Positions 48,006-57,016 of a stretch of 64,000 bases of DNA are shown piece by piece. The position numbers and the translations under genes are program-made. The stretch is taken from assembly GCF_000429105.1 (NCBI RefSeq), contig NZ_KE386848.1, positions 59,064 to 123,063 of the forward strand, given 5' to 3'. The stretch is from Schaalia suimastitidis DSM 15538. Its GTDB lineage: Bacteria > Actinomycetota > Actinomycetes > Actinomycetales > Actinomycetaceae. The notes below the pieces were generated by a model, which was not told where the DNA came from, did not search any database, and saw only the letters and a program-made list of their open reading frames with translations. Within the stretch, counting starts at the first letter, position 1; each line of letters opens with the position of its first letter.

Positions 48006-50975
48006 ATGGCTCAGAAGTCTTCCCCGAAAAATCCCGCCTCGCAGCGGGTCGGCACGTCGAAAGCTCCGGCTCAAGGCGCTCTTGCCCGTACCTTCGCTGC
48101 GTTGGGTCGCGCAGGTATTGCCGCCGTGCGCGCATGGCGCGCTGTTGATCCGCAGGTGAAACGTGATGCGCTGGCTTTTGCGAGTTTGGCTGGCGCTGTC
48201 CTAGTTGCGTTACGTGAATGGTTCGATATTTCTGGCCAAGCAGGTGCCTTCATCCACCTGCTTGCAGCGGGCTCGGTGGGGATCTTCGCTGTGGTCCTCC
48301 CGTTGGCTCTGGTGGCATTTGCTGTTGAGCTTTTCCGCGCACGCTCAGGTAACTCAGCGCTACCACACCACGTGGCCGGAGTCGTCGGTGTGATCGTGGC
48401 ACTGACGGGCTTGGTACATGTGAGTAAAGGCAACCCAGCGTTGTCACCCTTTTCAGCGATTGAATCAGCTGGCGGCATTATCGGCTGGTTCGTTGCGCGA
48501 CCGTTGACGAATCTGTTGTCGCCATGGGGTTCGGGAGCAGTCCTCATATTGTTGCTGATCTATGCCCTGTTACTCGCCACACGTACCCGGGTCGCAGACG
48601 TGCCGGAGAAAATACGCCAGCTTGTGGCCCGTTTCAAGGCAACGACAACGACAGACGAAGGTGATACTGCGCGGGCGCGTGATGCTTTCGAACAGGCACG
48701 CAAGCGTGGCCGCGAACAATTAGCTGCGGGGGATGACCCGTTCCTTGAGCAATATGACGGCAACGAGGCATTCCGTACCCCACTTGAGCACAGCACGCAG
48801 GTGTTATCACAAACCCAGGAGGTCGCGGATGCTGCAACGACTGTTGCCGCGGAGCCAAGCCCAGCGACACCATCTGCACCTGCTGCGAGCGATGCCCCCA
48901 CCGAAGCCATCCATGTGGTGCCGGCGCTGACTGAAACGGAACAGGTACCCCCTGCCGAACCTGCGCCCGCACCGGTTCATGAATTTGCCAGCGAGGTGGA
49001 AGAAAATATTACCTACGCCTTGCCCAGCGAGGAACTGCTGGTGCGTGGGGCACCCCATAAGACACGTTCAGCGGTCAACGACCAGGTCGTTCACGCCTTG
49101 CAGCAGGTTTTTGCTGAGTTTAATATCGACGCGAAAGTCACCGGTTTTTCCCGCGGCCCAACAGTTACCCGATACGAGGTCGTTCTTGGGCCCGGCGTTA
49201 AGGTCGACCGCTTGACGAATCTGTCGAAGAATATCGCCTACGCGGTGGCGTCAGCAGATGTGCGCATATTGGCGCCTATTCCAGGTAAGAGTGCCATTGG
49301 TGTGGAAATACCTAATGCGGACCGTGAGACGGTTGCCTTGGGTGATGTGCTGCGGTCAGGTGCCGCTAAGCGTAACCATCATCCACTAGTCGTGGGTGTT
49401 GGTAAGGATGTTGAAGGTGGCTATGTTGTCACCAACCTTGCCAAAACGCCGCACCTTCTGGTTGCGGGTCAAACCGGTTCCGGTAAATCCAGTTTCGTTA
49501 ACTCGATGATCACCTCGATTATGATGCGTGCCACGCCGCAGCAGGTCCGCATGATTCTGGTGGACCCTAAACGGGTAGAGCTCACAATATACGAGGGGAT
49601 TCCCCACTTGGTGAGCCCCATTATTACCGACCCAAAGAAGGCAGCTGAGGCACTTGAATGGGTCGTGCGTGAAATGGATAGCCGCTACGACGACTTGGCA
49701 ACCTACGGCTTTAAACATGTCGATGACTTCAATAAGGCAGTGGAAGAAGGCAAGGTTCAGGCTCTGCCGGGTCTTGAGCGCAAATTGCGTCCCTACCCGT
49801 ATCTGCTTGTTGTGGTCGACGAACTCGCAGACCTCATGATGGTGGCACCACGTGATGTCGAAGCCTCGGTTCAACGTATCACCCAGTTGGCGCGTGCTGC
49901 TGGTATTCACCTTGTTTTGGCAACGCAACGACCGTCAGTTGATGTTGTCACGGGTTTGATTAAGGCAAATGTGCCATCCCGTTTGGCTTTTGCGACCTCT
50001 GCCCTTGCGGATTCGCGCGTCATCTTGGATCAGCCAGGCGCCGAAAAACTTATTGGACAGGGCGACGCACTGTATCTACCCGCAGGCCAAGGTAAGCCAA
50101 TGCGTGTCCAGGGCGCGTGGGTGACTGAATCGGAGATACACCAGATTGTGTCGCATGTGAAGTCTCAGATGCAGGCTTCCTACCGTGACGACATCGTTTC
50201 TGCTGCCCCGGCCGCAAAAGTGGCTGAGGATATTGGCGATGATCTTGATGATCTTTTGCAAGCCGCCGAACTGGTGATTTCGACGCAACTGGGTTCCACC
50301 TCGATGCTTCAACGTAAGCTGCGTGTTGGTTTTGCTCGCGCAGGCCGATTGATGGACCTGCTGGAATCCAGAGGCGTTGTTGGCCCGTCGGAAGGGTCCA
50401 AGGCACGTCAGGTTCTGGTACAGCCAGAACGTCTGCCGGAAATCCTTGCGATGTTACGAGGCGAGGCGGCAGCTCCTGCCGCTCCGACGGCCCCTGCCAC
50501 TTCAGCACCTGCCGCTCCGGCGGCCCCTCAGTTATCCTCCGCTGCTCCGGCAGCGCCCGCTGTGCCTCTCTCTGCCGCACCAACACCTCAGACAGTGTCC
50601 GGCACGTCATTACCTGCTGGCCCTGAGCCGACCGACTCTACGGGAATCTCGTCTGCTGGGGCCAGCGGCGCTCCAGCCGATGCCGCCGCTCAGCACAGCC
50701 TCGGCCAGGCGGTGCATTCCACGGACGCTTCACCTCAGGCTGACCATGTTGATGACAACGCAGCGTGGTCAGCCTCCAGCGCTGCTGAACCGAAGCAGCA
50801 CGGAGTGAAAGTCATGACAGGGTTACCCGTACCTGTCCTACCTCAGGACGATGTCGTTGAAGACGATGACCCGTATTCCATCGGTGATTTTTCTTCCTCC
50901 GCTCCAGGCTCGGCGTGGGTAGATGATGAGGGCGACGAGAGTGAAGACGCGTGGAACCTGACGGGGCGGTATTAA
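48006..50975 (+). CDS. ftsK: DNA translocase FtsK/SpoIIIE
   Basis: Pumps chromosome ends through the closing septum. The 989 aa protein has four membrane helices between about residues 55 and 200, an Ala/Pro-rich linker, the motor domain with Walker A GQTGSGKS at 488-495 and LLVVVDELADLMM, and the winged-helix gamma domain (STSMLQRKLRVGFARAGRL, ending near residue 815). After gamma comes an unusual extra tail of about 170 residues, first Ala/Pro-rich and then acidic, ending EDAWNLTGRY. ATG at 48006; TAGATA lies 4 nt upstream. Confidence 0.95.
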   Translation: MAQKSSPKNPASQRVGTSKAPAQGALARTFAALGRAGIAAVRAWRAVDPQVKRDALAFASLAGAVLVALREWFDISGQAGAFIHLLAAGSVGIFAVVLPLALVAFAVELFRARSGNSALPHHVAGVVGVIVALTGLVHVSKGNPALSPFSAIESAGGIIGWFVARPLTNLLSPWGSGAVLILLLIYALLLATRTRVADVPEKIRQLVARFKATTTTDEGDTARARDAFEQARKRGREQLAAGDDPFLEQYDGNEAFRTPLEHSTQVLSQTQEVADAATTVAAEPSPATPSAPAASDAPTEAIHVVPALTETEQVPPAEPAPAPVHEFASEVEENITYALPSEELLVRGAPHKTRSAVNDQVVHALQQVFAEFNIDAKVTGFSRGPTVTRYEVVLGPGVKVDRLTNLSKNIAYAVASADVRILAPIPGKSAIGVEIPNADRETVALGDVLRSGAAKRNHHPLVVGVGKDVEGGYVVTNLAKTPHLLVAGQTGSGKSSFVNSMITSIMMRATPQQVRMILVDPKRVELTIYEGIPHLVSPIITDPKKAAEALEWVVREMDSRYDDLATYGFKHVDDFNKAVEEGKVQALPGLERKLRPYPYLLVVVDELADLMMVAPRDVEASVQRITQLARAAGIHLVLATQRPSVDVVTGLIKANVPSRLAFATSALADSRVILDQPGAEKLIGQGDALYLPAGQGKPMRVQGAWVTESEIHQIVSHVKSQMQASYRDDIVSAAPAAKVAEDIGDDLDDLLQAAELVISTQLGSTSMLQRKLRVGFARAGRLMDLLESRGVVGPSEGSKARQVLVQPERLPEILAMLRGEAAAPAAPTAPATSAPAAPAAPQLSSAAPAAPAVPLSAAPTPQTVSGTSLPAGPEPTDSTGISSAGASGAPADAAAQHSLGQAVHSTDASPQADHVDDNAAWSASSAAEPKQHGVKVMTGLPVPVLPQDDVVEDDDPYSIGDFSSSAPGSAWVDDEGDESEDAWNLTGRY

Positions 50976-50983
50976 TCCTCGTA

Positions 50984-50989
50984 TAGGAT
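50984..50989 (+). promoter_or_regulatory. Putative -10 box of a leaderless pgsA mRNA
   Basis: TAGGAT ends 6 nt before ATG at 50996, overlapping the region just after the ftsK stop. No ribosome site is present. Confidence 0.5.
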
Positions 50990-50995
50990 GGGTTT

Positions 50996-51739
50996 ATGGC
51001 CTCGAATGTCTCCCGCGCTGAGCACAGTGCCAAGGGCGCCGCGTGGAACGTCCCTAATGCGCTGACTGTGCTGCGCCTCGTCCTTGTCCCAGTGTTCCTT
51101 GTACTGGTCCTGACGGAGGGTATCGTCCCTCGATGGTGGGCACTTGCGGTTTTTTGTGTGGCAGCAGCGACCGATTTACTTGACGGTAAGATCGCGCGGG
51201 CCAGTGGTACGGTCACCGATTTTGGTCGCATTGTCGATCCGATTGCCGATAAGGCACTGACCCTGGGTGCCTTCGTGATCCTTTCCGTTGATGGGTTGAT
51301 TCCCTGGTGGTTCACGATCGTGGTGGCGGTGCGAGAACTTGGCATTACCGCCCTGCGTGCGATCTTACTCAAACGCGACATTGTGGTTTCTGCAAGCTCG
51401 GGTGGCAAACTCAAGACAGTCTTGCAAATGCTCTTTATTGTCCTGCTCCTTGTCCCATGGGCCACGTTTGTCAACGATCAGGTGTTGACGTGGCTCGCCT
51501 ACGTGATCTACGCGATTGGTGGGGCTGCGTTGGCGGTGACGGTATGGTCGGGTGCGCTTTATGTTGCCGACGGGTTACGGTTGTGGCGTAAATCCGATAC
51601 TGAGATACCCGCCGACCAGGAAACGGATTCACCCCAGCAGGAGGCCAACAGCGCAATACTTGGCGAAGCGGCGGAGTTGACTAGGGACGAGGCCACTGGC
51701 GGGGTGACTGCTGGCGACAACGCTGGCAATGAGGAGTAA
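50996..51739 (+). CDS. pgsA: CDP-diacylglycerol--glycerol-3-phosphate 3-phosphatidyltransferase
   Basis: Makes phosphatidylglycerol phosphate in the membrane. The 247 aa protein has the CDP-alcohol phosphotransferase signature ATDLLDGKIARASG followed by TDFGRIVDPIADK, and four to six hydrophobic segments. The last 50 residues are an acidic, hydrophilic extension not needed for catalysis. Confidence 0.93.
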   Translation: MASNVSRAEHSAKGAAWNVPNALTVLRLVLVPVFLVLVLTEGIVPRWWALAVFCVAAATDLLDGKIARASGTVTDFGRIVDPIADKALTLGAFVILSVDGLIPWWFTIVVAVRELGITALRAILLKRDIVVSASSGGKLKTVLQMLFIVLLLVPWATFVNDQVLTWLAYVIYAIGGAALAVTVWSGALYVADGLRLWRKSDTEIPADQETDSPQQEANSAILGEAAELTRDEATGGVTAGDNAGNEE

Positions 51740-51785
51740 GTCACGCCACTGCGAGATGTTGCACGTTCCCTGAGGGTGGACCTGC

Positions 51786-51815
51786 AATGCGTAGGCGCAT
51801 ATTGGCGAATAGAGT
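51786..51815 (+). promoter_or_regulatory. clgR promoter, leaderless -10 box with upstream inverted repeat
   Basis: TAGAGT (51810-51815) ends 6 nt before ATG at 51822. ATGCG-N4-CGCAT (about 51786-51799) is an inverted repeat where a regulator could bind. It does not fit the published ClgR box spacing (CGC-N5-GCG). Confidence 0.45.
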
Positions 51816-51821
51816 AGAGAC

Positions 51822-52133
51822 ATGATGAGTACTCGCACCACCACGCCGCTACTGCGTACCGAAGTCGGTGACGTATTGCGTCATATGCGGCAAATGCAGG
51901 GGCGTACCCTGCGCGAGGTGTCCGCGCAGGCTCAGGTTTCCTTGGGTTACCTTTCTGAGGTCGAACGTGGACAAAAAGAAGCCTCCTCTGAACTCCTTGA
52001 TGCGATCTGTGTGGCGTTAGGAGTGCCGCTGTGGTTCGTCCTGCGGGAGGTTGCTGATCGGATGGCCGAGGCGGATGGCACGGTTGTTCCCGTTGCTGCA
52101 CCCGCTCCTGTGCCCGTCACCCTTATTTCCTAA
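51822..52133 (+). CDS. clgR: Transcriptional activator ClgR (XRE family)
   Basis: Activates clp protease genes in actinobacteria and is itself degraded by ClpP. The 103 aa protein has the helix-turn-helix [20 protein letters not shown] and the family-typical [19 protein letters not shown]. It is encoded about 7 kb upstream of clpP1/clpP2, its expected targets. ATG at 51822 or the adjacent ATG at 51825 would serve as start on a leaderless transcript. Confidence 0.92.
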   Translation: MMSTRTTTPLLRTEVGDVLRHMRQMQGRTLREVSAQAQVSLGYLSEVERGQKEASSELLDAICVALGVPLWFVLREVADRMAEADGTVVPVAAPAPVPVTLIS

Positions 52134-52134
52134 G

Positions 52135-52368
52135 GTGCGTCGCTCCGAGTTTTGGGCGGCGGTCGACGACGTTTTCGGTCCTACTCTTGGTCGCTCGATG
52201 GCTGCAGACCTGTATTTACCTTCGCTTGGTGCTACCGCGCAGGCAGCCATCGAGAGCGGCTGTGATCCTGACCATGTGTGGGCAGCTCTCGTTGAGGAAA
52301 CAGGACGTGGTCCGCAGGTGCGCTGGATCCACCGGATTGACCCGAAAGATCGGCGCCAACGCCAATAA
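52135..52368 (+). CDS. DUF3046 family small protein
   Basis: A 77 aa protein starting MRRSEFWAAVDDVFGPTLGR and ending in a basic stretch. The pattern (R-x-x-EFW, FGP, LG, W-A) is that of DUF3046, which follows clgR and precedes recA in many actinobacteria; recA and recX are not here. GTG at 52135 is one base after the clgR stop; the frame open from 52051 overlaps clgR and is rejected. Function unknown. Confidence 0.8.
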   Translation: MRRSEFWAAVDDVFGPTLGRSMAADLYLPSLGATAQAAIESGCDPDHVWAALVEETGRGPQVRWIHRIDPKDRRQRQ

Positions 52369-52408
52369 AACGCTGTGCGTGAACGCGGTGGTATCCGTGG
52401 TGGCGCGC

Positions 52409-53830
52409 CTAAGGTATGGGTGGAGTCCGTATTGCACCTTTGACCCGTATTGTTTCGCCGCTGGTGGGGACGACAGCCACAACGGAGAGTTCGTCTCCCA
52501 GGCGCTGCGAAAGTGCCGAGGCTGAATCGGGTTCCCCGTGGACGCAGAAGATTTGTGTCGGCTGGGGCACTAGGGCCGCCACCCATCCAAGGAGTTCGCT
52601 GCCGTCTGCATGGACCGAGAACTCCTCGTCGCGCACGACTTCAGCGCGCACTGCAACATAGGTGCCATACATTTTCAGGTGCCGTGCGCCGTCGGCCAAT
52701 GCGCGCCCGCGTGTTCCCAGTGCCTGATAGCCGGATAAGACGACGCAATGCTGGGGGTTGGGCAACATATGTTCTAAGTGGTGCAGCACTCGACCACCTG
52801 TGGCCATACCTGAGGCGGAGATGATGATGCACGGCTCAGATGGGCGATTTAATCGTTCGGATTGTTCGGGTGTGTGCACCTCGCGTATATCAAGCTGCGG
52901 TAATGCCAGGTTGCCAACTGCCTCGATGAGTTCATTGCGGTGACGTTCAGCTTGATAAATGCGCAATGACGCTAGTGCCATTGGTGAATCGACGTAGATA
53001 GGTACTGCGGGGATACGGCCGGCGTCTTGCAAATCGGCAAGTGCTTTCAGTACGACCTCGGTTCGGTCCACGGCAAATGCTGGAATGAGTACCGACCCTG
53101 AGCGTTCGATCGTTCGGCGGATGGCTGATGCCAGTACCTCGTGGGCCTGGTCAACAGGATCAAAATGCTCCCGGTCGCCATAGGTTGACTCTACGAGGAC
53201 AATGTCGGCACCTGGAGGTTTTTCTCGAGGCTTGAGTACAGGATGCGTGTCACGCCCCAGGTCGCCTGAAAAGAGGATCGATCCGCTGTAGGTGGCCAGA
53301 TGTATTGAAGCCGAACCAAGGATATGGCCAGCGCGGTACCATGTGGCGACGAGGCCGTCACCGAGGTCTGTCGCTTGGTGAAAATCTATGGTGCGGATGA
53401 GCGGCAGGGTGTCTTCGACGTCTGTGACCCGGTACAGCGGGGCAGGGGAAGCGTGACGTGAATAGCCGCGACTTTGAGCGTATTCCGCATCGCGTTCCTG
53501 CAGGTGAGCGCTGTCTCGTAGGACAATGGCGGTGAGTTCCGCGGTGGCTGGGGTGCACCAAATACGTCCGCGGAAGCCATATTTGACGAGGCGAGGAAGC
53601 ATCCCTGTGTGGTCCATATGGGCATGGGTGAGAAGGATATCGGTGACACTTGCGGGATCAACGGGGAAATCAGCCCAGTTTTTTCGACGCAAATCCTTGG
53701 GCCCTTGAAACATGCCGCAGTCGATGAGGATACGGCGGATTTTGTCGCCAGTGCGGTTGACGGTGAGAAGGTACTTGGAGCCGGTTACTGTCCCCGCAGC
53801 TCCGAGGAAAGTGAGTGTGGTCGTTCCCAT
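52409..53830 (-). CDS. Metallo-beta-lactamase/beta-CASP domain nuclease-like protein
   Basis: A 473 aa protein of the CPSF73/YSH1-like exonuclease group. Motif 2 is LTHAHMDHTGMLPRL, motif 3 AGHILGSASIHL, motif 4 FSGDLGRD, and the beta-CASP and RMMBL parts include VESTYGDREH, PAFAVDRTE, SASGMATGGR and FSVHADGSEL. It probably processes RNA. The substrate is unknown. Its 3' end converges on DUF3046 with a 40-nt gap lacking an obvious terminator. Confidence 0.88.
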   Translation of the reverse strand: MGTTTLTFLGAAGTVTGSKYLLTVNRTGDKIRRILIDCGMFQGPKDLRRKNWADFPVDPASVTDILLTHAHMDHTGMLPRLVKYGFRGRIWCTPATAELTAIVLRDSAHLQERDAEYAQSRGYSRHASPAPLYRVTDVEDTLPLIRTIDFHQATDLGDGLVATWYRAGHILGSASIHLATYSGSILFSGDLGRDTHPVLKPREKPPGADIVLVESTYGDREHFDPVDQAHEVLASAIRRTIERSGSVLIPAFAVDRTEVVLKALADLQDAGRIPAVPIYVDSPMALASLRIYQAERHRNELIEAVGNLALPQLDIREVHTPEQSERLNRPSEPCIIISASGMATGGRVLHHLEHMLPNPQHCVVLSGYQALGTRGRALADGARHLKMYGTYVAVRAEVVRDEEFSVHADGSELLGWVAALVPQPTQIFCVHGEPDSASALSQRLGDELSVVAVVPTSGETIRVKGAIRTPPIP

Positions 53831-53894
53831 ACCACTAGCGTGCCTCCTTTGACGTATTTACGCAGCCGAATGGGCAATGAATTATTGAGAGGAG

Positions 53895-53938
53895 TTGACG
53901 AGAGACATCAAGCAATATGATAATGCGAATGATTATCA
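53895..53938 (+). promoter_or_regulatory. Promoter with overlapping Fur/Zur-like operator
   Basis: TTGACG (53895-53900), an 18-nt spacer and GATAAT (53919-53924) form a good promoter. The palindrome TGATAAT-N7-ATTATCA (53918-53938) covers the -10 element, and 16 of 19 positions match the classical Fur box. A Fur-family repressor (Fur or Zur) bound here would block transcription of the surface protein 30 nt downstream. Confidence 0.7.
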
Positions 53939-53967
53939 AATAGTTGTTCGGTATCTAAGGTTGTCTC

Positions 53968-56892
53968 GTGATCCCACATCCGTCCCCGTTAGCTTCTCAT
54001 CGTCACCTGCGTGATATCAGCCTCGTGCTCTCAGCTGTACTCATTGCACTCGTTGCTATCGTGGTGGCAGCGCCCCACACCCAAGCGCAAGACGCCACCG
54101 TACGTGTCATCACCCATGGGCATACGCACGCCCCATTTGTCTCGTGGACCGACGATGATGACAACAATACCTTTTCCGCGCACATCGGCGTCGAAGCAGG
54201 GGAGGTATATGCCCCCGAAAATACCGTGCTGTGGATACGTCGTGGTGCCTTAGAGGAGCAGAGCGGGACTCCAGCTCAATCGCGGTATATTGTGCCCGCC
54301 AATGCCAATGCTGATCTTGGCTTTCTCGGTGGCGCAGGAACACCGTGGTTCATTGCCAATCAGAACAATAATACGGACTGGTCGGCCCCCTATGTTGGTC
54401 TCAATGACGACAAAAATGCGCCAACCTACCTATTTTCAGGCAATACATACGCCGTCGACTTGGTGGACGTGCGCGGACCAGGGCGTATGGAGGCATTTGA
54501 AACCAATGCTGGTGGTGTGAAACGACGATTCTCCAGCTCGAATCTTGCCTACCGCAGTTTCTTCGAACCCCGGCATTCTCACTATCACACGGTATTTTCT
54601 AAACCGGGCCTTTACCAGGTCGACTACGTTGCCTCAGCGCGACGTGAAGCCGATGGCACGCAATATCTCAGCCCCACAGCTACGATCCAATGGCAAGTGG
54701 GAGGCACCAATCCTGCTGAACGTACCTATCGTGACGTCAATGCCGCATTCCAAAGGGCACGCAGTGCGCAGCTGCCCGAAGCTTCGTTCACGATATCGCC
54801 TCATAACAGCGATCCACTCCTGTCCACCATGAGCTTTAGTAGCGGTGACGCCAATATCAACGGGCGTGTCGTCTTCCAGATCGACGGATATTTCCTTGCC
54901 GAGATCCCGACCACCAAAGGCGTTGCCCACTTCACTGAAATGCTGGGAGCAGGTACGTCGTTCTATCAGGCTGCATTCTTCCCGGACGCAGACACCACAT
55001 CAGCTTGGGCCTCAGATATCGTCGAGTACACCACTGGACAGGCATCGGCCTCTACCAGCAGGGCAGTCAATGCTATCGTGCCTGCCCGCAACCATATCGA
55101 CAATATTGCGCTTGCTGAAAGTCCCAGCAGTCCAGCATCACGTACGGTGTCCCTCGATTTTGTTCCAGAAGCGGGACATCCTGACCGGTATTGCATACTT
55201 GTTCAAGCAGGCGATCCTCACCTATCCGGCTATGTGAAGGTGCGTACGGGCCGTGACTATCATGAGCAGCGACAAGACTTCAAAAACCTTGGGACAGTGA
55301 AATTTGTTGAGGGTAACCTCGAAGAACAGGGCCGTTTTGAAACAGTCGAAGACTTCTCTGTCTACCGTAATAACGACACGTTGGCTGTGACCATTGTGCC
55401 GCATTCACGCCATAACCTTGCCGCCGGATCATTCGTCTTTCGCGGATTCTCCCTAGAGAAAACACGTCATTTTCTGCTGGACCTTTCAACAGGTGCAATC
55501 GCACCACGCGATGGTGTCACACCTGAGGTTCCAAAGGATGGCCCAGGAGAAGGCGAAGCCCCAAAGCCTGACGACAGCGTGCCGCAAAGCCCATCGAATG
55601 AGCGTGATACAACGAAAGTGACCCTTGATCGCGGACATCTCGACCTTCGCCTCGTAGCGACACCGACACAGGGACTCACCTTTGGACTCAATGACGATAC
55701 GCTGCAGGTAGTCAAAGACCGCACAGTGCTGCGTGATCCGCGTTCAGTCACCCTGAAGGTTACTTCACGCAGCCTTAAAACGGATATTGGCCGCAATATC
55801 ACGTCGACGTGGGATCTGCTCGGCGATGCCAACACGAGGCGCTACGTCCTTGATCAAAGCGGCGCGTATCAGGACAAAGAAATATGGCCAGGTTTTAGTA
55901 CCGAAGGTATCGACTATCAGAAACATCATGTGCCTGCAGATATGCGGCTGCGGCTACGAGCGCTCACGCTTCCACAGGGTGGACGAGTCGGACTGAGTGT
56001 GGCGCACGGCCTGCAGGGGACCTTGGATATTCTCTTCGATTCTGCGCGTGAGGGTGAACAGACGATTCCGGCGCCACCAGGCACCCACATGCACGTGTCG
56101 TGGATATTCACTACCCCCGGAACCTACGTGCTGTCGTTAGATGCGGTCAGCGCTGATGGAAAAACACAGGTGGCACCAGCGGTACCTGTCACCTTTGTTG
56201 TTGAAGGAGAAGAGCAACATCCTCAGGCACCAACGCCCCAGACACCTGATAATCCTTCACCAGAGTCGAAAAAGCCCCAGACCCCTGAAGTGCCGACGCC
56301 CCAGCCGCAGGCGCCTGAACGTCCAGCACCTGAGGCGCATGCGCCCAAGGCTCCGAAGCCTCAGGTGCCGACGCCCCAGCCTCAAGTACCAGATCCCACA
56401 GTGCCGCAAATACCGCGCATCCCCGCTGCCCCACACAGTCACACGCCCAGCAATACGGCACCTGCCGGAGGCACATCCCACCTTTCTGCCCCTTCCCAAC
56501 CACAACCGCAGCAGGCATCGTCAACCACCCCGGGCGGCGGTGTCAGCAGTAACGGCGCCCCCGCCTCGGCTAACTCACGCCCAAACCCGTCAATGCCCCA
56601 AGACCAGACAACCCCCCACAGTCAGTCGACCCCCCAAGGCTCGACTCGCACAGACGACGCTGACGGAACTGCGCTCCCCGAAGCGAAGGACGCCACCGTC
56701 ATCCCCGAGGCTGGCGAACACACTCCAAACACGCAGAATCCCGATACAACAGGCAGTACCACGCAAAATGCCCCCGCACGTGGTGGCACAGCGCAATGGA
56801 TACCGCTTGCTGTTGCCATATCGGTTGCTGGCGCACTTGGGGGAGGGGTACTGTTCCTGCTTCTACGACGCAAGGAACGGCCTCGGCCCTAG
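53968..56892 (+). CDS. Surface-anchored protein with actinobacterial wall repeats (choice-of-anchor M type)
   Basis: A 974 aa secreted protein. Residues 1-41 are a signal peptide (hydrophobic LVLSAVLIALVAIVVAA, AQA cleavage). Two repeats of the TIGR03769 type are recognised by HSHYHTVFSKPGLYQVDYVA (near residue 213) and GTHMHVSWIFTTPGTYVLSL (near 708). A Pro/Gln/Thr-rich spacer of about 200 residues leads to a C-terminal membrane helix and the tail LLRRKERPRP; no LPxTG motif is seen. Related proteins accompany metal ABC transporters in actinobacteria, which agrees with the Fur/Zur-like box, but no transporter is adjacent here. The start is GTG at 53968 with AAGG upstream. Confidence 0.82.
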   Translation: MIPHPSPLASHRHLRDISLVLSAVLIALVAIVVAAPHTQAQDATVRVITHGHTHAPFVSWTDDDDNNTFSAHIGVEAGEVYAPENTVLWIRRGALEEQSGTPAQSRYIVPANANADLGFLGGAGTPWFIANQNNNTDWSAPYVGLNDDKNAPTYLFSGNTYAVDLVDVRGPGRMEAFETNAGGVKRRFSSSNLAYRSFFEPRHSHYHTVFSKPGLYQVDYVASARREADGTQYLSPTATIQWQVGGTNPAERTYRDVNAAFQRARSAQLPEASFTISPHNSDPLLSTMSFSSGDANINGRVVFQIDGYFLAEIPTTKGVAHFTEMLGAGTSFYQAAFFPDADTTSAWASDIVEYTTGQASASTSRAVNAIVPARNHIDNIALAESPSSPASRTVSLDFVPEAGHPDRYCILVQAGDPHLSGYVKVRTGRDYHEQRQDFKNLGTVKFVEGNLEEQGRFETVEDFSVYRNNDTLAVTIVPHSRHNLAAGSFVFRGFSLEKTRHFLLDLSTGAIAPRDGVTPEVPKDGPGEGEAPKPDDSVPQSPSNERDTTKVTLDRGHLDLRLVATPTQGLTFGLNDDTLQVVKDRTVLRDPRSVTLKVTSRSLKTDIGRNITSTWDLLGDANTRRYVLDQSGAYQDKEIWPGFSTEGIDYQKHHVPADMRLRLRALTLPQGGRVGLSVAHGLQGTLDILFDSAREGEQTIPAPPGTHMHVSWIFTTPGTYVLSLDAVSADGKTQVAPAVPVTFVVEGEEQHPQAPTPQTPDNPSPESKKPQTPEVPTPQPQAPERPAPEAHAPKAPKPQVPTPQPQVPDPTVPQIPRIPAAPHSHTPSNTAPAGGTSHLSAPSQPQPQQASSTTPGGGVSSNGAPASANSRPNPSMPQDQTTPHSQSTPQGSTRTDDADGTALPEAKDATVIPEAGEHTPNTQNPDTTGSTTQNAPARGGTAQWIPLAVAISVAGALGGGVLFLLLRRKERPRP

Positions 56893-56927
56893 GTGCAACG
56901 CGACGTGGCTCATCCCTCACGAGCATT

Positions 56928-56958
56928 TTGGCGCGAGTTGGTAGCCCTAGCGTAGAAT
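56928..56958 (+). promoter_or_regulatory. Putative tig promoter
   Basis: TTGGCG (56928-56933), a 19-nt spacer and TAGAAT (56953-56958) lie about 60 nt before the trigger factor start. Confidence 0.4.
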
Positions 56959-57016
56959 CAAGGAGTTGTCGTGTGCGCAAAGAGCGCACTGAAAATAGAC
57001 GTTGGAGAATGACCCC

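Noticed and set aside
56141-56944. 267-codon plus-strand frame in the tail of the surface protein
   Set aside because: Extremely Arg/Pro-rich out-of-frame reading of the Pro/Gln/Thr spacer; no start signal.
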